NCBI GenBank assembly: GCA_018003015.1
Contig: JAGNEZ010000013.1
Location: 1 to 64,000 of the forward strand
From: Phycisphaerae bacterium
Lineage (GTDB): Bacteria; Planctomycetota; Phycisphaerae; UBA1845; PWPN01
Length of the DNA stretch: 64,000 nucleotides
Direction: 5' to 3'
Below the pieces are notes generated by a model, which saw only the letters and a program-made list of their open reading frames with translations, had not been told where the DNA came from and ran no database searches. Position numbers and translations under genes: made by a program. Positions within the stretch are counted from its first letter, which is position 1; every line of letters begins with the position of its first letter. Positions 43,801-54,528 of this stretch are shown here, piece after piece.

Positions 43801-46800
43801 AACGATACAAGTGCTTGACGCTCGGGCTCGACGTATTCAGCGGCCGGCCTACCTTCAACGAATACGACGCCATCAACGACGTGGAAGTGTTCGGTCTGCC
43901 CACGAATTGGGTGATTGAGGCGCGGTATACCTATCAAGAGTCCGGGTATGGTGCATATGGCATGCACACCGTGATGCACCCGGATGGTACTTCCAGCCTG
44001 GAGTACTGCAACTCATACATGAGCGCGAACGGACCCGGAAGTGGGCAAATCCTTGATGCCGCAGAGTCGCCGAATCCGCTGCTCAAGGCCGTGGTCAATC
44101 GCCGGGGTGAGAGCAATTCGAGCCCCCTGGTTCAGGACCGGACCGTGTACTGGTGGTGGGGGGGGCCTGACTTCAGTGGCCATCCAATCCAATACCACCA
44201 TCTGCGGGCCGTGTTCCGCAACGACAGCATCAACGCCGCCTTGCGCGAGGCCAGGGAAATGCTGCCGAGGGTGACAGAGAACATCCTTCTCGAAGACGTC
44301 GGCTGGGAGAAGTACGCCGACTTGTCCACACAACCGCTGGTTTACAGTGGCGCCGACGCGGAAAAAGCCGCCATGTACCAGTTGGCCCAGGCCGGCCAAT
44401 TGGATCTCGACTATACCGTCTACGCAACGACCGGCGTCCATGATTTCGTTGACCGACGCCAGGGATTCGAGGGCGATTTCGCCCTATACCGGTTCATCGT
44501 CTATCCGAGGGATGGTGGTTCTGTGGCGAGAAGCACCGGGGCGCAGCTGAGCCCGGGTCTTCCGGTCTTCGATCCCACCCTGTTTCGCTACCCGTATCGC
44601 GTTCCCAAGGTCACCGGCTACTGCCAGTCCGACTCTGAGTTCATGGATCCGGACTTCAACGCACCCCGTTTTGTGATGATGATCGATGAGAAATCGGATT
44701 CCTTTCACTACAACGCCTTCACGCGCAGCGGCCTTCGTACCCGACGAGTCCTCGAACTCAACCCGGCAGGCCTGGTCCTGAAGGATCGGAAGTGGTCCTT
44801 CGAAGGCAGCCCCGATGGCTCCGTCGCGACTGACACCGGGCAATCTGAGCGGTTCATTTACGACACGCACGGCAGGGGCAAACTGCTCGAACGCCGGACG
44901 CTGGGCTGGGACGCTGCGACCGACGGTCAGGAAGGCAGCGAGGGACTGATCTACGTGTATCGCTATGCGGGAGGAACCGTCGACCGCCCGGAGGGCGAGT
45001 TGGAGGCGGTCGGCGTGAAGCGGGGAATCAACGGTACCCCGGCGTTCACGAGCTACACGGTCAGGCACCGCCACCGGCCCGAACTCGTACTGACACAGGT
45101 AGACTTTCCATCGCCCGTTCTGGACTACAAGACCACAGCCGGAAACAGGACGGACACGACCTATGATTTCTATCCGCCACCGGACGATCCTGACTTGCCT
45201 GAGTCCGTGCTCTGGAAACGCCGAGCCGTCAAGGAGATCATCATTCGTGGTCCGGCGGGCCAAGGCTCTAGCCGCGGCAACACCGTCTGCCTGTTCAGGC
45301 ACATGCTCTTCAACGAACTGGGACACCAAGTCTGGTCGGGCGAAGGCAGCCGCACTGTGCCCGAAGAGATTCCTATAGTTTTCTATGTCACTCACGACAA
45401 GTACGATGACTATGGTCGCCAGACACTACACGCGGTAGATGCCGACCCGACCGAGTTCGCCTATCCTGAAGGGTGGGCCCGCGTCGGGGATGGACAACCG
45501 CTGAATCTCAAAACCGAGCTTCACTACGACGACTTCGGCCTTGCCTGGACCAGGTCCCCCGACGGACGCGAGCAGCACATTGTGCGTATTCTGGATCCTC
45601 TGGACCCTCAGGCATTGACGATCTGGAAATACTCGGACGTGGTGGCCGTAATCGGCCAGGGCGGGGCGGTGTCTCACGAAGTCCGGCAGCCGGTCGAGAT
45701 TCAGCGATACGAAGGGCTGAGCCTGAAATCCACGCAACAGGTGAAGATCCCGCTTCTGGCGTCCTACCCGCCCCAAGGCGCCGAGGCATACGGTCCAGCC
45801 GATGTCCTCTCGGACTCCACGCTCACCTACGATGAATCCGGCAGGAATGTCGTCGGCGTTTCGAGCAGGGGTGTCAACGCGGGTGTTGTCTCGGCCAGCG
45901 TGAGCTACCATCCGAACGGACAGATCGCGAGCGAGAAGGCGCCCGATGGTACAATCACGCGCTACGTCTACGATCAGAGGGGGCGGTTGGATAGGATCTA
46001 CCGGGGAACTCACGACGAACATTGGGGGACCTCCTGCGATCCGGGCCATGATTCGACGTGCAACACATTGACTTGGCTCGACGACCTCATCCTCGTTGAG
46101 AAGCGATACTACGGAACGGGTATCGCCGATGCCAACAAGCTGGTTACGGTACGCCACTATCGTGATGAGACCAGCAACCCCTATCACATCTGGGACACAA
46201 CTCTGAACGGCAACCAGGGCGGCTACTCACCACCCTTGAACGAGGATGAGGTGGGCTGGACCGATGTTGACCGTTACGACTGGCGTATGCGCGAGGTGTG
46301 GGTCACCCGCTACGGTTCCAGAGACGACCAGGGGCGGCAAACGGCGCTGACCCACACAGTGACCTGGTACGACAACATGGATCGGCCCTGCTTCATCGCC
46401 CAGTATGGCAGCGAACTGCCCAGTGCCTCCATCCTGTCACTGACTCCGGAGGGTGTTCTCAGCCCAGACATGACCTACGATGGGATCGAACACAACGGCA
46501 GTGCCATCGTTGCCCTGCTAAGCGTCGCGCCGAAACCGATCAGTCTGACGGAGAACATCTACGACAGCTACGGCCGGACCAGGGAGGTCCGCCACTACCG
46601 GAACAGCAGCGAGTACACATCCACGTTTAGTTACTACGATTACGGGGGGCGCCTGCTAGAGAAGACCACTCCCAACGGCCTCGTCCGGAAGTACGAATAC
46701 AACGCCAACGGCCAGCAGATCTGGAGTCGAAGTGAAGCGGGCGGGGTGGCCGTCAGCAAGTCAGAGACACGGTACAACGCTCTCGGTCAGGCGGCCGAGA

Positions 46801-49800
46801 ATATCAGCTATGAGCTCAAAGCGGGCGCAGCTGGCACGGCGGAGAGCGACTACATCAAGAGCTGGCGCTTCAACTGGTACGACCAGGCGGGCAAGACGAT
46901 CGCCACCGCTGACTACGGCACCAATGCCGACACCTTTACGACCGGGACGGCTCCAACGCGTGGAGATCACCCGCCTGTGAGCTCGATGGGTGCGCGGGTC
47001 GCCCATTACGAATACGACGAAGCAGGGCGCCAGAGACGGATCACCAACCCGGATGGAACGGTCACGGCCAACGAGTACGATGGCCTGGGGCGCCTCGTTC
47101 TGACCACCGAGGACGCCGACGGCCTCCGTCGTCAAACGGCATACCGGTACGAGTGCTCCGAGCCTTCCGGGTCAGACTGCATGGGCAATCGACTTGTGGC
47201 CGTGGCGGCGATCGCGCCAATCGCCGGCCGTGCGGGCCAAGTCAACCGGTGGGCAGACATCGATTGGCAGGCGAGCGACAGTTCCCTCCAAGTGACCGGT
47301 CTCACCTATGGGGCAGACGTGGTCAACACCGCTGGGAGCGTCATCAGCAAGAGCAATGGCTGGATCAAGGATGTTCACTACCCGGACCCGACGACCGGGC
47401 AGCCCTCTGCCGCCGCCTCCTTCACCTTCACGTACTATAGCGATGGTTCGGTCGCATCACGCAAGGACGCCAAGAGCAACGAGTTCCGATACCGCTACGA
47501 TGAGGTCGGCCGGCTGGTGCGTGTGGATTTCACCAGGCAATCTGCCTACGCGGGGGCCGATCCGAGCTACGGCTACGTGACCTTTGCGTATACCGCCGAG
47601 GGCAAGCTGGATCTCGCAACGGCCTTTGACGCAATGGGGACGATACGCTTCCAGAACAAGTCCGACTACGACGACCGGGGCAACCTGGTGCGCGAGTATC
47701 AATCTCACGCCGGGGCGGTCACAACGTCTACCCCCGCCATCCAGTACGCCTGGTCGTATCAGCCGTACGATGCGGAGCATCCCGGCGGCAACTTCGACCG
47801 GTTGACCGGCATGGTCTACCCCAAGCGCCCGGACGACGGTTGGCAGCGGGTCCTGACCTTCAACTACGGGGACGCCCCCGGCGATCTGGACAGCCACTTG
47901 AACCGCATCACCCGGATCCTGGACGGCGTCACCCGCGACGGCAGCATGCCGAACACCAGTCCGGTGGCCGGCTACACCTATATGGGTGCTTCCCGGCGGG
48001 TCAGCATGAGACTGGGCGATCCGGGCTCCCCGGCTGTCCAGCAGACCTTCGTTGACGTCAGCGGCTCTGTCGGCCTGGATCGGTATGGCCGAGTCAAGGA
48101 CCTCCACTTCAGGAAGTCCGATGGCACGACCGTCCACCGGTATGAGTATGGCTACGACTTGGCCGGCAACCGCGTTTCGTCGCGGGTGATCCAGGCCCCG
48201 ACGCCGGGCACACCGGAGGTACCTCACCAGAACGACCGGTCCTACAAATACGAATACGACAAGCTGAACCGGCTCAAGATCTCCGATCTCGGTCGGCTGA
48301 ACGATGACGGCACGGCCATCGTGCCCGACGCGACCGTCGTCCTAGCCCGCAGGTCGCAGTGGGAACTGGACGCACTGGGCAACTGGGCCGACCTGTTCGT
48401 CAGGGAGGACCCGAACGGCGACGGCGTCTACGGCGGAACCGGCGAGCCCTGGCTGGATCAGGGCCATGTCACCAGCGCCGCCAACACGATCAGCCAATTG
48501 GCGTGGAGAAGTCCCGGGGCGCCGAACGCCAACCGGGCGGAGTTCGTCCACGATTTGGCTGGAAACCTCGTCTTCGACGGCACTTACGTCTACCAGCACG
48601 ACGCGTGGAATCGGCTCGTCCAGGTCAACCTGGCGGGTACACTACAGTGTACGCCCGCCAACCCGGATACGAGCGACTTCACCGTAACCGGTCAGCTTGC
48701 CCCGGTTCAGGGTCGCACCCTCGGTGCCCTGGTCGGCTGGTACGTCTACGACGCTCTCGGCCGGTTGATCACGTCTGGTGAGCTGACGACGAGCGGTCTC
48801 AAGGTCGTCGACCACTATTACGACGGCATCCGCCGCATCCAGGAGATCGTCGACGACGGTGAAGAGGACCCGAACACCACGGACACGACTCTTGCCGAGT
48901 ACGTCTACGGCCCGGAGTACGTGGATGAATTCGTCTTGCAGAGTTGCCCGAACGGCCAGGCCGGCAGCGTCACCCAGGGCATCCCGAGCGACGGCCAACG
49001 CCGGCTCTACATGCTCCAGGACGCCAATTACAGCGTCATGGCCTTGGTGGACGAGTCGGGCAACGTCTGGGAACAGTACCAGTGGGATCCTTACGGCACT
49101 CTGGCCGTCAAGGACACCCTCGTTTGCTCTTCTCCGATCAACCGCGTCGGCCACCAAGGTTTGTTCTTCTACCGCTTCGACAGCGGAACGGGCAACCCGC
49201 TCGATACCGCCGCAACCGGGCTCTACTACAACCGCAACCGATGGTACAGCCCAAAACTGGGACGGTTCACGTCGAAGGATCCGAATGAAACGGCCGTAGA
49301 GGTAATTTTTGCCGTGGCTATGAACGGGAGAGGACTGTGTGTTCTGGCAGGCGTGTTCCACGCCTCCGGACACCTTAGTAGCGGTATGAACCTCTACGGA
49401 TATCAACAGGGCAATCCACTTAGAGGCAGAGATCCTCTTGGCCTGTATGATCCACTCGATGAGGCTGACGGCGTGATAGCTGGCATGGCGGCGGACAGGG
49501 CGGCTGCGGCACACCATGCTCTTGCGATGATCCATGGCATGGCTCAGCAAGTGGCTACCATGGCCATGCAAGGGATGATCGCCGCTGTCTTCCCGCCGTA
49601 TGGCCTTTACCTCTCGGTGACCGGCGCCGCCTCCGCGATAGAGGATATGCTGTTCAACGGTGTGTCCTGGAATGGTGCTGGAATGCTCGGCTTGAACCTG
49701 ATGGGGGCTGGAGCCGCTTGGAGTCCAGCAATGGCCCAGATCGACCGAGTCACCACACTGACCCGTCGCGCCTACTGTATGGTGGGGCGCCAGTACGCAA

Positions 49801-50159
49801 GAGGACGCATGGCCAGATCGGGCTTCAATGACGGAAACACAGTGACGCATGTACGGAATGCGCAAGCGCGCCCCTGTCGACCGCGGTCCGAGTGGCACCA
49901 CGGCAAGCAGGTGTGGTTTGATGAGAGCGGGTTCCCAGATTTCGAGCCATATGCAATCGATGAACAGTGGATCACTCCGACGAAGACCCGTCAAGGTGAT
50001 TTCGCGGCAGCGAATCGGGCAGGGGGTTACGCGCAGACACAGCCGGGGTACACTTGGCACCATCATCAGGACTACGGACGGATGCAGTTGGTGCCTGAGG
50101 ACCTGCACGCCTCTGTGGGCCATGACGGGGGCTGGAGCATTTGGGGAGGTGGACAGTGA
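40818..50159 (+). CDS. Giant RHS/YD-repeat polymorphic toxin with Ca2+-motif N-terminus and WHH nuclease C-terminus
   Basis: The 3113-residue protein starts at an ATG after GGGAGGA with one N-terminal hydrophobic segment. Thrombospondin-3-like repeats ([13 protein letters not shown] type) occur at about 131-185 and 415-612; dockerin-like [12 protein letters not shown] lies near 301. From about 670 to 2830 come RHS/YD repeats (YDxxGRL.., e.g. [17 protein letters not shown]) ending in a core with [15 protein letters not shown] and PLGLYD (about 2873). The variable tail of about 240 residues has a hydrophobic pre-toxin region and ends with [18 protein letters not shown] then GHDGG, the WHH-type HNH/Endo VII nuclease signature. 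An RHS shell normally encloses and releases such a tail. The immunity gene follows immediately. Confidence 0.93.
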   Translation: MNTGVVRPVVSFGIGLLPLVTVLASLLTGWPFEKSMPWERQAVARQTIPTGVVLVSAVSRKAHHASRTPAELDVSIPLDGRQAVEGRLNDDGTGDLELILRFSAPVRAADGTLDATEILVTGGACGHAEVAGDGVGDACDLCPGANDRLDIDADGTPDACDNCQREANADQADGDGNGIGDVCDHTASAIVAASTGNAVVQRSSLRTSPPAHAFKDAAVVPRNGAIQIADPLLIGHIVPVRRPLLVAQPFNALEVGAVGQVESPGSSAAAGGAQSPSASITAATTWDAGVCTGYCPYTIPQFDMDMDGDVDQSDFGIIQSCWGCHVEQGVLHGCPEFETNEGAVSCLYADLNADNSVDGDDLAVFARCHSGPDVPGNPRCGDRNCNGILDAFEIKWCTGCGESLDLDADLIPSECDNCPTYNPDQADQDGDGTGDVCDNCPAVPNPDQEDADRDGIGNACDSNAGADGDEDGVPNATDNCPTVSNPNQHDSDGDTLGDACDNCPAVTNQAQTDSDGDGIGNACDNCPTVACSNLKDADNDGVGDMCDPDADNDGICNVGGPLADTVRGVPAGGCQAGPNGQDNCLLIPNYDAADQDGDGAGDACDPCPNTPPQDCDAAEFRSRCWGRPSEAWGAPAGFGANLDISQGFGPPDFPPLSLNPVTGTAPLISSDMNQAVGDRFRFAERVTQNGLVDMATGSPLLREVDFELPFGGAVFRHVRTYGDDVAAEAFAWCSDSEPCTYSGSQACYEGNPNGSFWDWVGTNWMMGENPVFLLSAEYKNIVTPGPRRCYFIPDAHHAIPFEWNAGAGRYEAPAWFDATLTCKGAFNDDVTKPAEFQVQLHRGALTYTIRPLYEDDWQIPMPPDQTVSVHAPPSEGGRGFPYIGVVDKIQDRYGNAVEMVYCDNIRQFACGKAPPSGCPQCCQNCNRKGQLSAVRLRDSGGAVRWTLLYTYREFGHIHDDGPSNYTTHRPGLHQQTMLHSVHVYKGDFSDTELAQRYKCLTLGLDVFSGRPTFNEYDAINDVEVFGLPTNWVIEARYTYQESGYGAYGMHTVMHPDGTSSLEYCNSYMSANGPGSGQILDAAESPNPLLKAVVNRRGESNSSPLVQDRTVYWWWGGPDFSGHPIQYHHLRAVFRNDSINAALREAREMLPRVTENILLEDVGWEKYADLSTQPLVYSGADAEKAAMYQLAQAGQLDLDYTVYATTGVHDFVDRRQGFEGDFALYRFIVYPRDGGSVARSTGAQLSPGLPVFDPTLFRYPYRVPKVTGYCQSDSEFMDPDFNAPRFVMMIDEKSDSFHYNAFTRSGLRTRRVLELNPAGLVLKDRKWSFEGSPDGSVATDTGQSERFIYDTHGRGKLLERRTLGWDAATDGQEGSEGLIYVYRYAGGTVDRPEGELEAVGVKRGINGTPAFTSYTVRHRHRPELVLTQVDFPSPVLDYKTTAGNRTDTTYDFYPPPDDPDLPESVLWKRRAVKEIIIRGPAGQGSSRGNTVCLFRHMLFNELGHQVWSGEGSRTVPEEIPIVFYVTHDKYDDYGRQTLHAVDADPTEFAYPEGWARVGDGQPLNLKTELHYDDFGLAWTRSPDGREQHIVRILDPLDPQALTIWKYSDVVAVIGQGGAVSHEVRQPVEIQRYEGLSLKSTQQVKIPLLASYPPQGAEAYGPADVLSDSTLTYDESGRNVVGVSSRGVNAGVVSASVSYHPNGQIASEKAPDGTITRYVYDQRGRLDRIYRGTHDEHWGTSCDPGHDSTCNTLTWLDDLILVEKRYYGTGIADANKLVTVRHYRDETSNPYHIWDTTLNGNQGGYSPPLNEDEVGWTDVDRYDWRMREVWVTRYGSRDDQGRQTALTHTVTWYDNMDRPCFIAQYGSELPSASILSLTPEGVLSPDMTYDGIEHNGSAIVALLSVAPKPISLTENIYDSYGRTREVRHYRNSSEYTSTFSYYDYGGRLLEKTTPNGLVRKYEYNANGQQIWSRSEAGGVAVSKSETRYNALGQAAENISYELKAGAAGTAESDYIKSWRFNWYDQAGKTIATADYGTNADTFTTGTAPTRGDHPPVSSMGARVAHYEYDEAGRQRRITNPDGTVTANEYDGLGRLVLTTEDADGLRRQTAYRYECSEPSGSDCMGNRLVAVAAIAPIAGRAGQVNRWADIDWQASDSSLQVTGLTYGADVVNTAGSVISKSNGWIKDVHYPDPTTGQPSAAASFTFTYYSDGSVASRKDAKSNEFRYRYDEVGRLVRVDFTRQSAYAGADPSYGYVTFAYTAEGKLDLATAFDAMGTIRFQNKSDYDDRGNLVREYQSHAGAVTTSTPAIQYAWSYQPYDAEHPGGNFDRLTGMVYPKRPDDGWQRVLTFNYGDAPGDLDSHLNRITRILDGVTRDGSMPNTSPVAGYTYMGASRRVSMRLGDPGSPAVQQTFVDVSGSVGLDRYGRVKDLHFRKSDGTTVHRYEYGYDLAGNRVSSRVIQAPTPGTPEVPHQNDRSYKYEYDKLNRLKISDLGRLNDDGTAIVPDATVVLARRSQWELDALGNWADLFVREDPNGDGVYGGTGEPWLDQGHVTSAANTISQLAWRSPGAPNANRAEFVHDLAGNLVFDGTYVYQHDAWNRLVQVNLAGTLQCTPANPDTSDFTVTGQLAPVQGRTLGALVGWYVYDALGRLITSGELTTSGLKVVDHYYDGIRRIQEIVDDGEEDPNTTDTTLAEYVYGPEYVDEFVLQSCPNGQAGSVTQGIPSDGQRRLYMLQDANYSVMALVDESGNVWEQYQWDPYGTLAVKDTLVCSSPINRVGHQGLFFYRFDSGTGNPLDTAATGLYYNRNRWYSPKLGRFTSKDPNETAVEVIFAVAMNGRGLCVLAGVFHASGHLSSGMNLYGYQQGNPLRGRDPLGLYDPLDEADGVIAGMAADRAAAAHHALAMIHGMAQQVATMAMQGMIAAVFPPYGLYLSVTGAASAIEDMLFNGVSWNGAGMLGLNLMGAGAAWSPAMAQIDRVTTLTRRAYCMVGRQYARGRMARSGFNDGNTVTHVRNAQARPCRPRSEWHHGKQVWFDESGFPDFEPYAIDEQWITPTKTRQGDFAAANRAGGYAQTQPGYTWHHHQDYGRMQLVPEDLHASVGHDGGWSIWGGGQ

Positions 50160-50977
50160 AACCGCATATCACGAGTCTCGAACCGCCGGTTACGGCGGAG
50201 ATACTGGCACGAGCCGAACAACACCTGGGCTTCAGACTGCCGGAGGATTACGTCGGGTTTCTCCGCGAGAATAACGGCGGACGGCCGACACCCAATACCG
50301 TTCCAACGCCGTCGTTTCCAGGCAGCGCAGCGACGGACCTGAAGCTGTTTTATGCCATCGGCGCAAAAATGGAGTGCTACGATCTTGTCTGGAACTACGA
50401 GATATGGCGCCGCGACTCACCGGCGAATCTGCTGCCGATTGCGTGCGATAGCGGCGGCAGCGCCTTCTGTCTTTCGGTCACTGGTGAGGACTCCGGCAGG
50501 ATCTATTACTGGGATTGGCACCGTGAGCCGCATCGTGTACGAACACGCTACCTCTGGGTCTACACGGTCGCGGATTCACTGGAGGAGTTTCTGGGCAGCT
50601 TCCGCGAGCCGCGGCGGGAGGAGGTCGGACCGGCCGACGTGAACTCGCTCGTCTGGCGGACGGATTGGATCACCGCCGAGATTCGCCGGGATGACGAGTT
50701 CTTAAAGATCGGCCAGTACCTCCATCTTTGTCAGCACCTCCCTCCCGGCGTGACCGGCTGGACAATGAAGAAAATCGAGGTGCCGGAGCACTGGTCGGTC
50801 CGGAGCGTGGGGGTCGCCGACGGCGTCATCACGGTCAGCACGCGGGATGGCCGGGTTTTCCAGCTAACTCAATACAATGTCGGCATGCTCAATTCTGCCA
50901 TCCTTGAAGTCGGCACCATCTCAGATGAGGAACTGGATCGCATCTGGTGCAGCTACGCCGGCGTACAGCAGGTATAG
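50156..50977 (+). CDS. SUKH (SMI1/KNR4)-family immunity protein
   Basis: The 273-residue protein starts with GTG 50156 after GGGGAGGT and overlaps the RHS stop by GTGA, so it is translated with the toxin. The N-terminal half has the SUKH signature [19 protein letters not shown] and later [17 protein letters not shown], typical of SMI1/KNR4-like immunity proteins. The C-terminal 110 residues form an additional domain of unknown type. SUKH proteins neutralise diverse nuclease toxins in polymorphic toxin loci; the tight pairing with a WHH nuclease supports this. The direct toxin contact surface is not known. Confidence 0.88.
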   Translation: MKPHITSLEPPVTAEILARAEQHLGFRLPEDYVGFLRENNGGRPTPNTVPTPSFPGSAATDLKLFYAIGAKMECYDLVWNYEIWRRDSPANLLPIACDSGGSAFCLSVTGEDSGRIYYWDWHREPHRVRTRYLWVYTVADSLEEFLGSFREPRREEVGPADVNSLVWRTDWITAEIRRDDEFLKIGQYLHLCQHLPPGVTGWTMKKIEVPEHWSVRSVGVADGVITVSTRDGRVFQLTQYNVGMLNSAILEVGTISDEELDRIWCSYAGVQQV

Positions 50978-51275
50978 CTTTGGCTGACCCAATGACGCGG
51001 CTTCTGGCAGTAGGCGACAAGAAGCCACTGGCTTATGGAGCCGAGATCGACGACCTGATGACGGGCCCCGATAGGGGCCAAAAGCCATTTGCCACACACA
51101 GGTATCTGCCGACCAAGCCATTCGATCGCAAGCCCCTGCTCCACCCTGACGGCAGGCCAGAACCGTGTCGTCGAAACGCCCTCCTCGAGTTCCCAGAGAG
51201 AGTGTCATTCCGACATGAGATCTGGACGCGGTAACCAATGGTCATCCATCTGTAGGAGGAGGCTAAAGGTGAGTG
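50978..51275. other. Intergenic region after the immunity gene, no clear gene
   Basis: About 300 bp between the immunity gene and the predicted small RNA terminator. Frames on both strands exist but lack ribosome binding sites and motif content. It may hold a degraded toxin or immunity fragment, but I cannot show this. Confidence 0.4.
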
Positions 51276-51446
51276 AAAAAAGCAGGCCCCGGCAGGGGGA
51301 ACCGGGGCCGTTGGCGAGCCATCGCAAGGGTCGGCGTGGTCCCAGCCGGGGTCGGCCGGAAATCGCTCATGGGCGGCCAGCCCCTGCGAATAGCTTGGTT
51401 GTCCTGTACCCCGAAGGGGCACCGACAACGAAAGGGGGAAGCAACC
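51276..51446 (-). ncRNA. Candidate structured small RNA, about 170 nt, family not recognised
   Basis: A TATAAT box lies at the right distance before 51446, and the sequence ends with an 8-bp GC stem and T6, so a discrete transcript is predicted. Inside it, GTTGTC pairs with GACAAC around a CCCC/GGGG hairpin (about 51427-51398), and a GCTATTCGCAGGG arm (about 51394-51382) pairs with CCCTTGCGATGGC (about 51331-51319), enclosing a GGCCG/CGGCC hairpin. No protein-like frame fits the interval. It does not match the landmarks I know for 6S, SRP, RNase P or tmRNA. It lies between the toxin-immunity pair and the RluD-like gene, on the rluD strand. Confidence 0.6.
51282..51309 (-). terminator. Intrinsic terminator of the candidate small RNA
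   Basis: GGCCCCGG/CCGGGGCC is a perfect 8-bp stem with a 9-nt loop. On the minus strand it is followed by TGC and then six T (51281-51276). It could also end read-through from the RluD-like gene upstream. Confidence 0.85.
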
Positions 51447-51452
51447 GAGTGC

Positions 51453-51481
51453 ATTATAGCCGGCTGCGGTTGCCGGGGAAA
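51453..51481 (-). promoter_or_regulatory. Promoter of the candidate small RNA
   Basis: A perfect TATAAT (51458-51453) has a 17-bp spacer and a weak TTTCCC at the -35 position. The predicted start is near 51446, a G. Confidence 0.6.
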
Positions 51482-51672
51482 CCAAAAAGCCAGAGAAAAA
51501 TCGGGGGAATGCCCCATCGCCGTCGTTCTTGCATGATTGAACGAGTGTGTCTCGTGAAAGGGACAGGATCAATCCGTTGCGTTCGCGTCCTGGCCGGCGG
51601 CACTCATCGGCAGGGCGTGGCGGCCGGAGGCACGAGTTGGGGATCGTCGTTCGATGCTAAGTGTTGGGATCG

Positions 51673-52731
51673 CTAGAGCTTACGGTATTCCCTGAGCAGA
51701 CGGATGAGGTGGGCCAGCTCCGGAGGCGGCGGGGCCTCCAGCTCCATGACGGTCTCCCAGATTGGGTGTTTGAAGCGGATCCGGTACGCGTGGAGGGCCT
51801 GCTGGGAGGTGATCGGGGCGTCGCTGCCCTGGCCGGTCAGGCTGAACTCGGATACGTGGTGTCCGCCGTAGAAGGTGTCCCCGGCCATGGGGTGCCCGAT
51901 GTAGGACATGTGGACGCGGAGCTGGTGGGTTCGGCCGGTGCGAGGATGGAGATGGGCCAGAGCGTATCCGCGGAACCGTTCCACGATCTCGTATTCGGTG
52001 ATGGCTTCCTTGGCCAAGCGATTGAGGAACTTGGGGTGGGCGGTCGGGACGATGTAGCGGTCTTTGATGGTCTGGTGTGAACTCAGTGGGGCGTCAATGA
52101 CGTCGGCGTCGAGATGGGGGTTGCCCTCGACCACGCCGAGGTAGGTCTTGCGGACGGTTCGGCGTTCGAACTGCAGGGACAGCCGCCAGTGGGCCTCGTC
52201 GTGTTTGGCGACGAGCAGTATGCCGGTGGTGTTCTTATCCAGCCGGTGGATGATGCCGGGCCGGAAGGGATCATCGCCGTGGCTGAGGCTGTTGGCGTAG
52301 TGGGCCAGGCCATTGGCCAGTGTGCCGGTCTGTGTGGTTCGGGATGGGTGAACGATGATTCCCTTCTGCTTGTTGAGGGCGAGGACGTGGTCGTCTTCAT
52401 AGATGACGTCGAGGGGGATGGGTTCGGGAACGAGGTCGTAGGGTTCGGGCGGGGGGATGGTCAGATCGACGCGGTCTCCGCCGTTTGGCTCATAGCTGGC
52501 CTTGGTGGGGTTACCGTTGACGGTAATGGCTCCGTGCTTCATCAACCGCTGGACCATGGTTCGGGACAGATGGGGGAAGCGAGAGTGGAGGTACTTGTCC
52601 AGTCTGCGGCCGGGCAGGCGGCGTCGGATGTACAGGGTCACATGCCGGGCCTCCTCGCTGTCAATGTCCGGACGGATCTCGGCGATCTCGTCGCTGAGGG
52701 GCAGTTCGTCGTCCAACGGTTCTTGGGCCAT
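51673..52731 (-). CDS. rluD: RluD-family 23S rRNA pseudouridine synthase
   Basis: The 352-residue protein has an N-terminal S4 RNA-binding domain (RLDKYLHSRFPHLSRTMVQR) and a TruA/RluA-type catalytic domain with the catalytic aspartate in HRLDKNTTG, plus PRTGRTHQLRVH. RluD-type enzymes make pseudouridines in 23S rRNA helix 69; RluC-type substrate choice cannot be excluded. ATG 52731 is chosen as start because MAQEPL begins just before the acidic leader, although the ribosome binding site is weak. The catalytic and S4 parts have the usual family order and length. Confidence 0.9.
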   Translation of the reverse strand: MAQEPLDDELPLSDEIAEIRPDIDSEEARHVTLYIRRRLPGRRLDKYLHSRFPHLSRTMVQRLMKHGAITVNGNPTKASYEPNGGDRVDLTIPPPEPYDLVPEPIPLDVIYEDDHVLALNKQKGIIVHPSRTTQTGTLANGLAHYANSLSHGDDPFRPGIIHRLDKNTTGILLVAKHDEAHWRLSLQFERRTVRKTYLGVVEGNPHLDADVIDAPLSSHQTIKDRYIVPTAHPKFLNRLAKEAITEYEIVERFRGYALAHLHPRTGRTHQLRVHMSYIGHPMAGDTFYGGHHVSEFSLTGQGSDAPITSQQALHAYRIRFKHPIWETVMELEAPPPPELAHLIRLLREYRKL

Positions 52732-52950
52732 AGCTCTGCCATCATCCGAGGGAAAAGCAGGGGTGGCGCCGCGCCGGTATGGGGGGCAACGCCACCCGCA
52801 TGCCGCACGCCGGCCGGCCAGACGGTCAGACACGGTGTTGGCTTATTCCGTCAGCTGATCAGGAACCAGCCCCGGCGGTTCTGACAAGCCTGCGCCGAAA
52901 CTATTGCCGTCTCCGAGCTGGATGGCGCGGAACGACAAAGCCTGGGGGTT

Positions 52951-54081
52951 CTATTCTCCGCTGGCCAGCGCACAGAGAATCTCGCAACCCTTGACGATTT
53001 TCTCGTTGGAGGTCGCATAGCTCAGGCGGAAGTGCGTATCACGTTCGCTGAAGACCCCGCCCGGGATAATCAGCACGTTCCGCTCGATGGCCTGGGTTGC
53101 GAACTCGGTCGCGTTAGCGAACCGCTCCGGCACCTTGGGGAAGATGTAGAAGCCACCTCCTGGCGGCGCGAACTCGAACGCGGACGCGAGGTGTTTAGCG
53201 GCCAGATCGCGTTTGCGTCGATAGTCATCGACATGTCCGGAGATATCCGCGTCGAGGGCTGCCAAGCCGGCGTACTGTACCATGCTGGGTGCACACACGA
53301 AGGTGTACTGTTGGAGCTTGGTCATTTCATCGATGAGGAACTTCGGTCCGGCCGCATAGCCGAGTCGCCAGCCGGTCATGCCGTAGCTCTTGCCGAAACC
53401 GCGCAGGAGCAGCGTGCGATCGGGGGCCAAGCTCGCGGCGCAGGGTGATGGGGTATCGTAGACCAGCCGGTTGTAGATCTCGTCGACGAGAAGAAGGAGG
53501 TTGTGCCGGGTGGCGAGATCGGCGGCTTGGCGGAGCGCGGCCTCGGCGAGGACCACGCCGGTGGGATTGCTGGGCGTGGCCAGCACGATCATCTTGGTCC
53601 GAGGGGTGATGGCCGCCTCGTACCGCAGGAGGTCAAAGCCGAATGTCGGATAGGTGTCAACCATGACAGGGATACCGCCGACGAGTTTGACCGCGTGCTT
53701 GTAGATGACGAAATAGGGATCGCCGATGACCACCTCATCGCCGGGGTTGAGTACGGCCATGAGGGCCAGCAGGATGCCGCCGGAGACGCCTGAGGTGACC
53801 AGGATGGGGGAGGTCACGCCGCACTCGACTTTCAGGTCGGCTGCCAGCCGTTCGCAAAGCGGGGCGATCCCCTGGGTCACGGTGTAGCCGTTCCTTCGGC
53901 TCTGAATCGCGTCGATGGCCGCCTGTCGGACGGCCGGGGGCACATCGTAATCAGGCTGCCCGATGGAGAAGTTGATTGGGTCCTTGAGCTTGGCGCCCAA
54001 ATCGAAGACTTTGCGAATGCCGGATGCATCCACAGAGCGGCTTCGCTGGGACAAGAGGCGTTCCGGAGTCAGATTTGCCAT
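52951..54081 (-). CDS. Class I/II PLP aminotransferase (aspartate-aminotransferase-like)
   Basis: The 376-residue protein has the fold-type I signatures: INFSIGQPDYDVP, LATPSNPTG (Asn172), the cofactor aspartate in LLLLVDEIY (Asp200) and the Schiff-base Lys231 in GFGKSYGMTGWRLGY. It is of the short AAT Igamma type. The amino-acid substrate is not resolved; aspartate or a similar dicarboxylic acid is most common in this group. It is followed upstream on the same strand, 35 bp away, by the small basic protein gene, and the two may be cotranscribed. Confidence 0.9.
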   Translation of the reverse strand: MANLTPERLLSQRSRSVDASGIRKVFDLGAKLKDPINFSIGQPDYDVPPAVRQAAIDAIQSRRNGYTVTQGIAPLCERLAADLKVECGVTSPILVTSGVSGGILLALMAVLNPGDEVVIGDPYFVIYKHAVKLVGGIPVMVDTYPTFGFDLLRYEAAITPRTKMIVLATPSNPTGVVLAEAALRQAADLATRHNLLLLVDEIYNRLVYDTPSPCAASLAPDRTLLLRGFGKSYGMTGWRLGYAAGPKFLIDEMTKLQQYTFVCAPSMVQYAGLAALDADISGHVDDYRRKRDLAAKHLASAFEFAPPGGGFYIFPKVPERFANATEFATQAIERNVLIIPGGVFSERDTHFRLSYATSNEKIVKGCEILCALASGE

Positions 54082-54116
54082 AACATGGACATCCCAGTCT
54101 GTTGTTGATGTCGCGG

Positions 54117-54368
54117 CTACTTTTTCGCGGGAGTGGCCGCTGGGGGCGGAGCCTCGCCTTCCTTACCGGGGGTAGCGACCTCTTCCTTCTTCTTCTCCTT
54201 CTTGCCGACCTTGGCGTTTCGGTGGGCTACCTTGGGGAGGCCAAACACGCTGCCGCCATCCTTCCAGGCTTCCTTGTCCTTCAGCCTGGAGATTCTCTCG
54301 GCCCGAGTGAGGACATTGCGATGTCGGGCCAGGTTGCCCGCGGTCTTGAGCGAACGATCGATCGACAT
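54117..54368 (-). CDS. Small basic protein (TIGR04137-like)
   Basis: The 83-residue product starts at an ATG 9 bp after AGGAGA. Its first 60 residues, with MSIDRSLKTAG, RHRNVLTRAERI and FGLPKV, match the small basic protein shared by Planctomycetes, Verrucomicrobia and Chlamydiae (TIGR04137 as I recall it), suspected to be ribosome-associated from conservation. The tail is a low-complexity Lys/Glu then Pro/Ala extension. It is likely in one transcript with the aminotransferase gene. Function is unproven. Confidence 0.82.
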   Translation of the reverse strand: MSIDRSLKTAGNLARHRNVLTRAERISRLKDKEAWKDGGSVFGLPKVAHRNAKVGKKEKKKEEVATPGKEGEAPPPAATPAKK

Positions 54369-54528
54369 GGTCAGGCGTCTCCTGGGGTCGCTTTCGTCGG
54401 GCCCCGTTTGCACTCCGAATCCCTACGCCTGCCCACGGGCGCCGACCATCGACCGGCGAGCCGTCCTGGCCCGCCGAGGCAGAGGCGTAAGCCGAGCTTA
54501 GTAGTATATCACCAGGTTCGCCGCCATG

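Noticed and set aside
50978-51275. A possible orphan toxin or second immunity gene after the SUKH gene
   Set aside because: Frames on both strands lack a ribosome binding site and any motif. I could not connect them to a toxin or immunity family.
51276-51446. Known identity for the small RNA (6S, SRP, RNase P or tmRNA)
   Set aside because: The 5'/3' closing stem of 6S, the AGCAG loop of SRP, the length and conserved core of RNase P, and the tRNA-like ends of tmRNA are all absent.
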